Shown in pieces: positions 8,446-17,110 of a DNA stretch of 64,000 bases. How positions within the stretch are numbered: position 1 is the stretch's first letter; the number at the start of each line of letters is the position of its first letter. The notes beneath the pieces are model-generated. The model was given only the letters and a program-made list of their open reading frames with translations, had not been told where the DNA came from and did no database searches. The position numbers and the translations under genes were made by a program. This stretch comes from Pseudomonas sp. ZH-FAD (GTDB lineage Bacteria; Pseudomonadota; Gammaproteobacteria; Pseudomonadales; Pseudomonadaceae), in assembly GCF_002803095.1 (NCBI RefSeq), contig NZ_PGLR01000003.1, forward strand, positions 186,001-250,000, in the 5' to 3' direction.

Positions 8446-9201
8446 TCAGATCGCCTGGCCGCCGGAGACCTCGATACGCTGGGCGTTGACCCAGCGATTC
8501 TGCTCGCCGAGCAGGCTGGCGATCATCGGGCCGATGTCGTCCGGCACGCCGACCCGACCCAGCGCCGTCATCTCCGCGAACACCTTGTTCAGATCCGGCA
8601 TGTCACGCACGGCTCCCCCCAGGAAATCCGTTTCGATGGCACCGGGCGCCACTGTGTTGACTGCGATACCCCGGCTGCCCAGCTCCTTGGCCATGTACAG
8701 GCTCAGCACTTCCACTGCGCCCTTGACCGCCGAGTAGGCGGAGAAACCGGGGTAGGACACACGGGTCAGCCCGGACGAGATATTGACGATACGACCGCCA
8801 TCGGCCATCAGTGGCAGCAAGGCCTGGGTGAGGAAGAACACCCCTTTGAAATGCACGTTCACCAGAGCATCGAACTGGGCTTCAGTGGTGTCGGCAATCG
8901 ACGCCATGTCGCCATGGCCGGCGTTGTTGATCAGGTGGTCGAAACTGTCGCGTTGCCAGGTCTCGTTCAGCGCCTGGCGCAGGCGTTGCACGAAGGCCGG
9001 AAAGGTGCTGACGTCGCCAGCGTCGAGCTGCAGAGCGACCGCCTTGCGTCCCTGGGCCTGGATATCGGCAACCACGGCCTGTGCGGTGTCGGCCTGGCTG
9101 TGATAGGTGACGACGACATCGATGCCCTGACGCGCGATATTCAGCGCAGTGTTGCGGCCGAGGCCACGGCTGGAGCCGGTTACGATGGCGATCTTGGTCA
9201 T
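8446..9201 (-). CDS. SDR-family oxidoreductase
   Basis: This 251-residue short-chain dehydrogenase/reductase has the NAD(P)-binding motif TGSSRGLG (residues 8-15), LINNAG in the middle, and the catalytic Ser plus YSAVK. The C-terminal NRWVNAQRIEVSGGQAI is typical of the classical subfamily. It would reduce or oxidise a carbonyl/alcohol; the substrate is unknown. The start at MTKIAIVTGS leaves the Rossmann fold at the N-terminus; 18 upstream codons are open but unsupported. Divergent from the AraC gene at 9341, which probably controls it. Confidence 0.9.
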   Translation of the reverse strand: MTKIAIVTGSSRGLGRNTALNIARQGIDVVVTYHSQADTAQAVVADIQAQGRKAVALQLDAGDVSTFPAFVQRLRQALNETWQRDSFDHLINNAGHGDMASIADTTEAQFDALVNVHFKGVFFLTQALLPLMADGGRIVNISSGLTRVSYPGFSAYSAVKGAVEVLSLYMAKELGSRGIAVNTVAPGAIETDFLGGAVRDMPDLNKVFAEMTALGRVGVPDDIGPMIASLLGEQNRWVNAQRIEVSGGQAI

Positions 9202-9340
9202 GGTAAAAATCCTCTCATGGGTGAACGGGATTTCATTGTGTGGCTCGTGGCGCAACCCCGTCGTTACCGAAACCTCGACGCTTTTTGCCTATTTCTCCAA
9301 GAGGAAAAGACATGCTCTGGATCAGCATCAGGAGCCCACG

Positions 9341-10213
9341 ATGAGCGCAGCGCTGCTGGAGGTCGCCCGCGGTTATCTGGATCGACATGGCGAACCCGGC
9401 GGGCTTGCCCAAACGCCCATTCCCGGCTTGACCATCATTCGCACGTCAGAGCCCAGTGGGCTGGATTACGCCATCACCCGGCCTCTGGCCTGCCTGGTGT
9501 TGCAGGGCAGCAAGCGCGTCATGATGGGCACCCGGAGCTTCAACTTCAGCGCCGGTGATTCGCTGTTGATCACCGCCGACGTACCGACGGTCAGCCAGAT
9601 CATCCAGGCGAGCCACGAGGTTCCGTACATCTCGCTGGTGATCGACCTCGATCCCGCACTGCTCACCGAATTGATGGAGGAGATGAAGGCCGTGCCGAGT
9701 GCGGAGCTGGAGCCCATCCGCATCGAACCGACCGATAGCGAAGTCGCCGAAGCGGCACTACGCCTGATGCGACTGCTCGAGCGTCCGGCTTCGGCGACGG
9801 TACTGCATGCGTCGCTTGTGCGCGAACTGCACTACTGGTTGCTGGCTGGCCGACATGGTCCGGCGATCAGTCGCCTGGGCTGGCCGGACGGCCATGCGCA
9901 GCGCATCGCACGGGCGGTGAAGGTGCTGCGCACCGAATTCACCCGGCCGCTGCCGGTGGAGCACCTGGCGTCCGTGGCCGGTATGAGTCCGTCGTCTTTT
10001 CATCACCACTTTCGCAACCAGACATCATTGACGCCGCTGCAATTTCAGAAACAGCTGCGACTGATCGAGGCGCGTCGCCTGATGACAGGGGAGGGCGCCA
10101 CTGCCAGCAGTGCGGCGTTCGCGGTGGGTTACGAAAGTGTGTCGCAGTTCAGCCGGGAGTACCGCCGGCTGTTCGGCCTGCCGCCGGCGAGAGACGCCAG
10201 TGTCGCCTGCTGA
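9341..10213 (+). CDS. AraC-family transcriptional regulator (AraC_N type)
   Basis: The 290-residue protein has an N-terminal cupin-like AraC_N domain (about 20-180; ITRPLACLVLQGSKRVMMG) and a C-terminal AraC DNA-binding domain (about 190-285; MSPSSFHHHFRNQTSLTPLQ, FAVGYESVSQFSREYRRLFG). AGGAG precedes ATG 9341. The 139-bp gap to the divergent SDR gene is the likely operator. Members of this layout often activate a neighbouring reductase in response to aldehydes or oxidants; that role is inferred. Confidence 0.9.
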   Translation: MSAALLEVARGYLDRHGEPGGLAQTPIPGLTIIRTSEPSGLDYAITRPLACLVLQGSKRVMMGTRSFNFSAGDSLLITADVPTVSQIIQASHEVPYISLVIDLDPALLTELMEEMKAVPSAELEPIRIEPTDSEVAEAALRLMRLLERPASATVLHASLVRELHYWLLAGRHGPAISRLGWPDGHAQRIARAVKVLRTEFTRPLPVEHLASVAGMSPSSFHHHFRNQTSLTPLQFQKQLRLIEARRLMTGEGATASSAAFAVGYESVSQFSREYRRLFGLPPARDASVAC

Positions 10214-10231
10214 CACAGGCAACCGCCTTGC

Positions 10232-10912
10232 TCACACCTGCCTCAAGGAAAAATCCGCAGGTTCGAAGCGTTCGCTTGTATCCATGCGAATCCCCCGCAG
10301 GCTGCGCGTCTGCAGATAGGACGCGTACAGTGGCTCGGCGAAGTAGCTGATCAGGATCGAGCGGCGACGTGTGCCGAGCCGGTTCAGGCTGCCGGCGTGT
10401 ATCAGGTCCACATCGAACACCAGGATGTCGCCGGCCGCACCCGCAAGCTGCACTGAGCGGGACTCGTCGTTGAAGTCGAAGGGTGGCTCGCCGGCAGGCG
10501 GACGGTGGCTGCTCGGGACGATACGGGTGGCGCCATTGCCTGGGCCGTAGTCGTCGAAGTAGACCATGGCATTGGCGATATCGCCCGGGCGCTGCGCCGA
10601 CAGATCGCGATGCAGTTGCTGATGACCGCCACCAGGCAGTGGCTCACGACCCTCCACCTGGGCGAGGAAGAAACGTTCGCCGATCAGCTCGCCGACCACT
10701 GCCAGCAGCTGAGGCAGGCGGCACACGGCCTGAATCATGGCGTCGTCATCCAGCAGCGAGTGATGCCAGTCTGCGCCACGCGGCACCGGCCATTTATCCG
10801 AGGGGGTGATGCCCGCATCGAACAGGGTGCGCAAGCCATCCAGCCACTCGACAGGAACCGCCTGGCGCAGCAACGCATAACCGTCGTGGTGGAGTTGTTC
10901 GCGGTCCGTCAT
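10232..10912 (-). CDS. Phytanoyl-CoA dioxygenase (PhyH) family protein
   Basis: A 226-residue Fe(II)/2-oxoglutarate dioxygenase-like protein. The metal triad is visible as LHRDL (His and Asp) and a distal His in DLIHAGS; the Arg in LNRLGTRRRSI probably binds 2-oxoglutarate. The substrate is unknown, since PhyH proteins hydroxylate many metabolites. The start at MTDREQ (GGGAGC at good spacing) is preferred to an in-frame ATG seven codons upstream. Convergent with the AraC gene, with stops 18 bp apart. Confidence 0.82.
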   Translation of the reverse strand: MTDREQLHHDGYALLRQAVPVEWLDGLRTLFDAGITPSDKWPVPRGADWHHSLLDDDAMIQAVCRLPQLLAVVGELIGERFFLAQVEGREPLPGGGHQQLHRDLSAQRPGDIANAMVYFDDYGPGNGATRIVPSSHRPPAGEPPFDFNDESRSVQLAGAAGDILVFDVDLIHAGSLNRLGTRRRSILISYFAEPLYASYLQTRSLRGIRMDTSERFEPADFSLRQV

Positions 10913-11094
10913 GGTCAGGCTCCCGTCATCCATGCATCCCGAAGAAAACAGGTGGAAGTCGAAGAGGCAAGCCCGTTCTTCAATGCATGACTCTCCGTCT
11001 GCAAATTCAGCCGCAGGCCATGACCAAGACTGAATACAATGGCGCCTGAATTTTCCGCGCCATGCACATGGCTGTACCGAACGAGGAACGCCCC

Positions 11095-11580
11095 ATGGCC
11101 TCCGCAGACAAACAGAAGAAGCGCGCCCAACGGGCCAAGACCAAAGCCAGGCAGAACCGCATGGGCAAGCCCAAGGCGCAGGCCAATGTCGTCCACCCGA
11201 TTCTCGCCAACCCGCTGATCAACGAGCCGTTCGACGACGTCGAGATCGACCTCAGCACCTTCGATTTCAAGGACATCGAAGAGAATGGCTTCGACCCCGC
11301 GCATTTCGATGACCTGTTCCAGGCGATGAACGCCGGCGAAGGCATCAGCCTGCTCGCCCTGTGCCTGATATTCCTGCAATACCCGGTGCTGGAGCTGGTG
11401 GTCGCCGAGGAGTCGGAAGAGGCCGCGACCGATTTCATGATGGGCCTGCTGATCGTTTATCGCGGCATCTTCCACGATGAAGACGAAGACGCCGCGATCA
11501 CCTGGATCGGCAGCGACGCCTTCCAGAGCGCCTATAACGAAGCGTCGCTGATCCTGCAGAAGAAGAACGCCCGCGTCTGA
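11095..11580 (+). CDS. Hypothetical protein with Lys/Arg-rich N-terminus
   Basis: A 161-residue protein with GAGGAA 8 bp before ATG 11095. Residues 1-30 are strongly basic (KQKKRAQRAKTKARQNRMGK), then a short proline/acidic linker and a helical domain with a hydrophobic segment (LLALCLIFLQYPVLELVVA). It ends acidic then basic. It resembles conserved Pseudomonas proteins of unknown function; the basic start suggests nucleic-acid or ribosome contact. An ATG 11 codons upstream is less well placed. Confidence 0.75.
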   Translation: MASADKQKKRAQRAKTKARQNRMGKPKAQANVVHPILANPLINEPFDDVEIDLSTFDFKDIEENGFDPAHFDDLFQAMNAGEGISLLALCLIFLQYPVLELVVAEESEEAATDFMMGLLIVYRGIFHDEDEDAAITWIGSDAFQSAYNEASLILQKKNARV

Positions 11581-11589
11581 TCATCTCAG

Positions 11590-12069
11590 TCAGCCCTTCA
11601 GCGCCGCCTCGATCCTGGCGATGTCGATCTTGCTCATGGTCATCATCGTCTCGAAGGCGCGCTTGGCTGCTGCGCGATCGGGGCTGGCGATGGCGGCGCT
11701 GAGGATGCGCGGGGTGATCTGCCAGGAGATGCCCCATTTGTCCTTGCACCAGCCGCATTCACTGGCCTGGCCGCCGTGGTCGATGATCGCGTGCCACAGG
11801 CGATCCGTCTCGGCCTGATCGTCGGTAGCGACCTGAAACGAGAACGCCTCGTTGTGCTGGAACGCCGGGCCGCCGTTGAGGCCCAGGCAGGGAATGCCCA
11901 TCACGCTGAACTCCACCGTCAGCACATCGTCCTGCTGGCCACTGGGGTAGTCACCGGGCGCATGGTGTACCGCCAGCACGGCGCTGTCGGGAAAGGTCTT
12001 GGCGTAGAAGGTCGCAGCCTCCAGCGCGTCGTGGTCGTACCAGAGGCAGATGGTGTTCTTGCTGGTCAT
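11590..12069 (-). CDS. VOC-family (PhnB-like) protein
   Basis: 159 residues with the vicinal-oxygen-chelate beta-alpha fold of the PhnB / 3-demethylubiquinone-methyltransferase-like branch. It shows WYDHDALEAATFYAKTFPDS at the start, GLNGGP in the middle and CGWCKDKWGISWQI near the end, followed by a typical C-terminal helix (FETMMTMSKIDIARIEAA). No signal peptide; cytoplasmic. Despite the family name there is no evidence for methyl transfer. GGGAGA before ATG 12069 lies inside a perfect inverted repeat (12070-12101). Confidence 0.85.
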   Translation of the reverse strand: MTSKNTICLWYDHDALEAATFYAKTFPDSAVLAVHHAPGDYPSGQQDDVLTVEFSVMGIPCLGLNGGPAFQHNEAFSFQVATDDQAETDRLWHAIIDHGGQASECGWCKDKWGISWQITPRILSAAIASPDRAAAKRAFETMMTMSKIDIARIEAALKG

Positions 12070-12101
12070 CCTGAGTCTCCCACCATGGGTTGAGACTCAG
12101 G
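12070..12101 (-). promoter_or_regulatory. Perfect inverted repeat overlapping the VOC ribosome-binding site
   Basis: Ten-bp arms (12070-12079 and 12092-12101) with a 12-nt spacer centred on CCATGG end exactly one base before the start codon. In the minus-strand mRNA one arm contains most of the Shine-Dalgarno. It could be an RNA hairpin that limits translation or a dyad operator for a repressor. Confidence 0.55.
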
Positions 12102-12147
12102 AGTCTAGACGGTCGCGGCGTGCTGGCTTGTCCTTGCCTGTGCGTCG

Positions 12148-12948
12148 TTACGGTTGCGGATTTCTCACCCAGAACGTCGAGAACTGATCGAACGGATAGC
12201 GCTTGCCGTCGTAGCGGACGGTGGTGCTGACCTTGCGTAGCACGGGCTCCTGCCGGCCAGCACGAACATGAGCGGTTACCACCAGGTCGGCGTAGCCATG
12301 AGCATGCTTGGGCCCAAGGCCCAGCGTCAGGTCGGCCTGCTCCGACTCGAAATCACCATCCAGTGCGCAGGCCACGCCCTTTACCGTCGTCCACGAGTAC
12401 AGATAGGTGGCAAACACCGGCCTCAGCCGAGGCCCTTGCGGCACCACCAGCGTCAGCAGGTTATTGAAGCCGGCATCCGGACAACTTGCCCCACGCGCGA
12501 CACTGCGTACCACCACGCCGAACGCGCGAACGCCTGGCGCCAGGTGATAGCGCGCGGTATCCAACCACAGGCTACCGGCATCGATTTCCAGCGCAGCATC
12601 TTCGCCAAGGTAGTCGTCATGGCGCTCGCGCAATTGCCCGCTCTGCGCGTCCACCTTCGCCACCAGCCAGTTGAGATTGCGCTCGCCCGCTGGCGTGGTG
12701 TCCTCCACGTCACGGTAAGCCAGGGTCACCACGGACAACGCCGAATCATCCGGCCAAGACTTGCAGGCAGCCGCCACCAATGGTCCGTCGCCGCGCCCGT
12801 CAGGGGGCGTCCAGCCTTGTTGTCCCAGTTGGGTCGCCAGTGAGTCCAGCAATGCAGCGTCGCAAGGCTGAGGCTGGCGCGTGTCGGCGTGAGCGAGGGA
12901 AAGCAGGCAGAGCGCGAAGGCGGAGACGATGCTGCATAAACGGTCCAT
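12148..12948 (-). CDS. Exported hypothetical protein
   Basis: 266 residues beginning with a signal peptide (MDRLCSIVSAFALCLLSLAHA, cleavage near residue 21). The mature part has four Cys (two possible disulfides), many short beta strands, and a C-terminal motif KVSTTVRYDGKRYPFDQF. No recognised domain. It probably acts in the periplasm. The next gene downstream on this strand is the VOC protein, 79 bp away, but its own hairpin leader argues for separate control. Confidence 0.7.
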   Translation of the reverse strand: MDRLCSIVSAFALCLLSLAHADTRQPQPCDAALLDSLATQLGQQGWTPPDGRGDGPLVAAACKSWPDDSALSVVTLAYRDVEDTTPAGERNLNWLVAKVDAQSGQLRERHDDYLGEDAALEIDAGSLWLDTARYHLAPGVRAFGVVVRSVARGASCPDAGFNNLLTLVVPQGPRLRPVFATYLYSWTTVKGVACALDGDFESEQADLTLGLGPKHAHGYADLVVTAHVRAGRQEPVLRKVSTTVRYDGKRYPFDQFSTFWVRNPQP

Positions 12949-13176
12949 GTTGGTGAGTCCTCGTTCGACCCCATTCGTCTGAGCGGAAATCGCAGGTGTG
13001 GGGTGTGGCGACTTTACGCTGAAAGAGGGCAGAGGGTGGAGTAGCTGGACTATGTGGGGACTGCTATCGGCCAGGAGCGGTCATGCGATGCTGCCTACAG
13101 CATTAGGTTCGCTCGACGACTGTACGGGATCAAGTGTCTGGGGCTTTTCTGATCAGAGCTTACAGATGGGCCGGTG

Positions 13177-14217
13177 TCAGGGCGAGGAAGGTGGCTTATT
13201 TGATTGCTCGAGAGCGTGCTTGGAGATCAACTCGTAGAATTGGTGGGGGTCAATAAACATCATGATGCTTTCATGAGGAGCTAACTTGTCCTCAAGCGTT
13301 TCCAAGCAAGCCATTGTGAATTCGTCGATGCTTTCGGAGGGTTTGCCAGACCTGAATACAGCATGACATGATTTATCGGCCATAAAACCACCTCTCCATA
13401 TCGCCGGTCCATTCAGTAGTCCGTTTTTGTAATTTGCTTGAAGGTGAGGCTTTTGCTCTGTGCTCAAGTGAATATATTGGGCTCCGTCTAGCAAGCCATT
13501 TTTGTAGTTCGACTTTATTTTTACGTGCCCATTGTTTTCCCAGCCTAGGAACTGGCCGTCCAGCACGCCCTCCTTAAAAGCACCTTCTAACATATTACTA
13601 CCATCTGGGTAGTATGCCTTGAACTTCCCGTGGGGGATGCCAGACTTGAAGTTTATGATGCACAGCACGTTGCCATATTTATTGAACATAGTCTGCCCCC
13701 CTGCCAAGTGGCCAAGTTCTATGTTTAGCTTTCCGAGCAAAATGCCGGTTCTCGATACTAGGCTGTAGTGACCGCTAGCGCCGTTAATCAGCGGGGGCTC
13801 AGGTTTCCTCAGAAATATCGTGGCTATATTTTCCGGTTTGCCCAGTGATTTCCAGTCAATTGCTTCCTGTCCCCCATCATAAGTGAGTTCTATTTTTATT
13901 TGTTTAGATTTTATTTTCTTTAGGAGTAAATTTAGCTCGCTGCAGAAATCAATTGCGCCATCACCAACTGTGAATAGGGCTTTGAAGGTTTTTTCTTCTT
14001 CTTTTATTGATAGGTCTTCTATGGCGGAAAGGTATTCGTGCCATATGAAGTCGCGCGGTCTGTGCTCGCACTTCTGTGATGCTAGAAACATCTCAAGTTC
14101 TTTTTCTGTGTTGCAGCTTTCGCTTGCTGAGTGGAGTGTTTTTAAAAAGTTCCTGCAGCCTTCATAGTTTTCAACTTTTGATAGATCCGCTGAAATTTTT
14201 ACCCTGTATTCGGCCAT
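13177..14217 (-). CDS. YwqK/MORN-repeat protein, AT-rich
   Basis: 346 residues. The C-terminal half (about 175-290) carries four or more 22-24-residue MORN/YwqK-type repeats with the pattern NGxxxGxxxxYYxDG (e.g. IPHGKFKAYYPDGS, VLDGQFLGWENNG, LLDGAQYIHL, LLNGPAIW). The N-terminal half (1-150) is helical and unrecognised. YwqK-like proteins often occur as antitoxin/immunity partners, though no toxin gene is adjacent here. Its DNA is visibly richer in A and T than the neighbours and uses AAA/TTT codons freely, so lateral transfer is likely. No signal peptide. Confidence 0.72.
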   Translation of the reverse strand: MAEYRVKISADLSKVENYEGCRNFLKTLHSASESCNTEKELEMFLASQKCEHRPRDFIWHEYLSAIEDLSIKEEEKTFKALFTVGDGAIDFCSELNLLLKKIKSKQIKIELTYDGGQEAIDWKSLGKPENIATIFLRKPEPPLINGASGHYSLVSRTGILLGKLNIELGHLAGGQTMFNKYGNVLCIINFKSGIPHGKFKAYYPDGSNMLEGAFKEGVLDGQFLGWENNGHVKIKSNYKNGLLDGAQYIHLSTEQKPHLQANYKNGLLNGPAIWRGGFMADKSCHAVFRSGKPSESIDEFTMACLETLEDKLAPHESIMMFIDPHQFYELISKHALEQSNKPPSSP

Positions 14218-14591
14218 CCCTGTAAACCTTTTTTGCGTGACAGAAAAGTGCTTTGATTTTTGTATTGTTCTATGTTGGTAGCGCTTGGTTATGTAGGCTC
14301 AAAAACTTGGTAGGCATAAACGCAACGGCGCCTGAACTCCTTGTCTTGAACGTAGGTATCTCACAGAATTTACCTGCTTTCTAAATCGCCCTCAATTGCG
14401 TAGTCATCCAGATGGCGGCTTAGGGTCGATTTCAGCCGGTAACGACAGGCAGCTTTTGGCCGGTAGGCGCCTGTCGTGACAGTCTGTAACTGGCCAGAGC
14501 AGCGAACACTAATTCCGGTTTTAAGCCATGTCTGCCGCGAATACACAGACGTCGCGAGCTACGTGAGGCCGCATTTGAATAATGCGATTAA
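14218..14591. other. 374-bp gap, nothing recognised
   Basis: No credible coding frame, hairpin terminator or repeat is seen. It separates the AT-rich MORN gene from the LysR gene, both on the minus strand, and marks a change in base composition. Confidence 0.4.
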
Positions 14592-15530
14592 CTACCTAGT
14601 CTGATTGTTCGATTCAGTTGACCCGGATGCTCGAGAATCGGCTACGAGAGTGATGAACTCACGTACCCATCCGAAGCCAGCGTGCCCATCCGACCGCTCA
14701 TGCCAGAACATGCCAATCGCAAAACCCTCCACCGGCAATGGAGGGGCTACGCACAGCAGCTGCTCGCCACGACCTTCTACGAGGCGACTTGGAACCAGGG
14801 CCACACAATCCGACTGCGCGACCAACTCCGGTACTGGAAGAAATGACGATGCTGACAGAACTACGTTACGCCGCAGCCCTCGCGCTACCAAGGCGTTATC
14901 CACCGAGGTAGAGAAGCCTCCGCCGCGTAGTGACACCACGACATGTTCCAGCTGCGCGAACTCATCCACCGTCAGGTCCGCGCGTAGGCTTGGATGCCCA
15001 CGACGCCCGATCAGCACGTAACTCTCATCATAGAGGTGTTGCGCGTGCAGTGCGGGCGGAGCCCCGTTCATGTTTATCACGGCCAGATCCACCTCGCCGC
15101 GGGTCATCTGCAGCTCCAGCTGTGGTACGTCCAGGATACGCAGTGCGATACGGACACCCGGTGCTTCGCGTCGCATGGCGACAACGAGATGCTTGATCAA
15201 GGCCGCCTGCACGTAATCCGTGCAGGCGATTGATACCGTCAGGCTCGCCGTCGCGGGTTCGAAATTCAGGTGAGTAGTGACGGTGGCCCTTACTTGGTCA
15301 AGTGCTTGGCGAAGCGGCACAAGCAGCTCCAAGGCTTTGACGGTGGGGGTCATTCCACGCTGCGCGGGGATCAGAAGAGGGTCGTTGAAGACGTCGCGCA
15401 GGCGGCTCAACTGAGCGCTGACTGCTGGCTGGCTCAAATGCAGACGGGCGGCCGCCCTGGTCACGTTCTGCTCGATGAGAAGGGCCTCCAACGTCACAAG
15501 CAGATTGAGATCAAGGCGTCTGGTATCCAT
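14592..15530 (-). CDS. LysR-family transcriptional regulator
   Basis: 312 residues: winged helix-turn-helix at 5-65 (LDLNLLVTLEALLIEQNVTR, HLSQPAVSAQLSRLR) and a periplasmic-binding-like effector domain at about 90-300. MDTRRLDLNLL is chosen as start because it is the standard LysR N-terminus; 12 in-frame codons upstream are not needed. It is divergent from the quinone reductase at 15620 (89-bp gap), which it most likely controls. Sequence type resembles NodD/NahR/LeuO-like members that respond to aromatic or phenolic signals; inducer unknown. Confidence 0.9.
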   Translation of the reverse strand: MDTRRLDLNLLVTLEALLIEQNVTRAAARLHLSQPAVSAQLSRLRDVFNDPLLIPAQRGMTPTVKALELLVPLRQALDQVRATVTTHLNFEPATASLTVSIACTDYVQAALIKHLVVAMRREAPGVRIALRILDVPQLELQMTRGEVDLAVINMNGAPPALHAQHLYDESYVLIGRRGHPSLRADLTVDEFAQLEHVVVSLRGGGFSTSVDNALVARGLRRNVVLSASSFLPVPELVAQSDCVALVPSRLVEGRGEQLLCVAPPLPVEGFAIGMFWHERSDGHAGFGWVREFITLVADSRASGSTESNNQTR

Positions 15531-15619
15531 CGAACTTATGCTAGCAGGAAAATTTTGCGATTTCACAGAGGGTCCGAGCCCCGCGACACTCCAGCGACAT
15601 CACAGCGGAGTCGTCCTTC

Positions 15620-16438
15620 ATGTCGAAAAGAGTACTGATCATCTATGCCCATCCCGAGCCTTCGTCGCTAACGCGGCAACTGGTGGATGTGTCTGTTGAA
15701 TGCTTGACTGCGCAAGGGCACGAGGTCCTGCAATCCGATCTATACGCCATGGGCTGGAAAGCGATATTCGACGAGCACGACTTCCCTGAGCGGGCCAACC
15801 TTCAGCGGCTGTCGTTCGGCGCAGAGTCCGCCCACGCCTATCGTCATCGCCGCCAAAGCCCTGACGTGGCGGCAGAGCAAGACAAGGTTCTAGCAGCAGA
15901 TGCCGTCATCTTCCAGTTTCCACTTTGGTGGTACGGCATGCCGGCCATCATGAAGGGATGGATAGACCGCGTCTGGGCAGCCGGGCTCGCCCACGGCTAC
16001 AAGGGCGCTGGCAACACCTACCGCTATGGTGACGGAGCTTTCAAGGGCAAGCGGGCCATGTTGTCGGTCGCTGTCGGTGGCCCCGCAGAAGATTACTCGC
16101 CGCGCGGTATCAACGGACCACTTGAGCAATTGCTGTTTCCGATCACGCATGGCTCGCTCTACTTCCCCGGGTTCGATGTGCTGCCGACGTTCGCCATATA
16201 CGGCACTGGCAACTTGAACGCCGCAGATGCCATGGCAGCCAAAGAGGCTTGGCGCGCCCGACTCGAGGATTTGTTCACGGACGCGCCGATACCCTTCCGG
16301 CCCCAAAATGGTGGGGACTACACGCCCCGCAACGAGCTTAAACCGCATGTGGCCGTGGGCCAGACGGGGATAATGGCGCACGTTGCTGATGGCCAAACAA
16401 GCCAGTGGCAGCAGCTGGAAACGGAGGGGGCGTTATGA
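15620..16438 (+). CDS. NAD(P)H dehydrogenase (quinone), flavodoxin-like fold
   Basis: 272 residues of the MdaB/KefF/NQO family. IIYAHPEPSSLTRQL (7-21) binds FMN/FAD phosphate; FQFPLWWYGMPAIMKGWIDR (about 95-114) is the conserved flavin-contact helix region; GGPAEDYSP follows. It is longer than the 190-200-residue MdaB type, with an extra C-terminal tail ending LETEGAL. The reaction is two-electron quinone reduction. Its stop overlaps the next start (ATGA), so the two are translationally coupled; the LysR gene upstream is the expected regulator. Confidence 0.85.
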   Translation: MSKRVLIIYAHPEPSSLTRQLVDVSVECLTAQGHEVLQSDLYAMGWKAIFDEHDFPERANLQRLSFGAESAHAYRHRRQSPDVAAEQDKVLAADAVIFQFPLWWYGMPAIMKGWIDRVWAAGLAHGYKGAGNTYRYGDGAFKGKRAMLSVAVGGPAEDYSPRGINGPLEQLLFPITHGSLYFPGFDVLPTFAIYGTGNLNAADAMAAKEAWRARLEDLFTDAPIPFRPQNGGDYTPRNELKPHVAVGQTGIMAHVADGQTSQWQQLETEGAL

Positions 16439-16725
16439 AAACCTTCGTGATTCTGACTCGCCGTGCTGATGGGGCGGCGGAGGACTTCAAGCGACTGGCG
16501 AAGCCGGAGGTATTGCACGTTTGGCAAGGCTTCGCTGACGGTATTGTTCGCGCCGTTCATGGACTGGCCGCTGGTCCCGGTGCAGCGTTTGAGCTGGAGT
16601 CCGCCACCTTCGAGGAAGCGCGTGATTACATCGAGGCGCTGCCTTACGTTCAAGAGAATCTGCTACACGTGCAGTATTGCGCGCTCAAGCCTTTCTCTGA
16701 CTACGAGAAACTTGTATCCGCCTGA
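16435..16725 (+). CDS. YCII-like / dimeric ferredoxin-fold small protein
   Basis: 96 residues, starting in a 4-bp overlap with the quinone reductase. The core KTFVILTRRADGAAEDF, then SATFEEARDYIEALPYVQENL and LHVQYCALKPF, fits the YCII / muconolactone-isomerase-like alpha+beta fold, which includes small isomerases and decarboxylases. Working as an operon with a quinone reductase suggests a role in quinone or aromatic-intermediate handling. Substrate unknown. Confidence 0.7.
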   Translation: MKTFVILTRRADGAAEDFKRLAKPEVLHVWQGFADGIVRAVHGLAAGPGAAFELESATFEEARDYIEALPYVQENLLHVQYCALKPFSDYEKLVSA

Positions 16726-17110
16726 TTAACGATCAGCGCAGATAAACTCCGTTTGCACGGCGCTGCATGCTGCAGCGAGGTTTGCTTGCAGCATGCACGT
16801 TGCGCCAGACCGGGACTCGTTTGATTCGAGGAGGGCTGGAGCATACGCGCTATGAAGAAACCAAGTCGTTCCTGCTTCATCATTTGAACCTTGAAAGGCG
16901 GTAGTGAGCTTCACCACCTGACCACCCAGCGCAGCCCATGAGTAGCTGCCGCTTGGCTAAGCCTCCTTGTCCTCCCGTAAGCGGAGAACAACCCCATAGA
17001 GGTCCCTTGATCCCGCCGATTAATCTGCTTTCTGCTGGTATTGTGCGGAGCCAGCTGCGCCCGGGCGGTCAGGCTTGAAGGCATGCAAGTCAATTTCTGT
17101 GGATCAGAGC
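16726..17110. other. 385-bp gap before second LysR gene
   Basis: No credible gene. It contains a GC-rich direct/inverted stretch around 16770-16800 (GCATGCTGCAGC repeated as GCAGCATGC), which can fold into a hairpin and could end the quinone reductase operon. The remainder should hold the LysR promoter. Confidence 0.4.
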
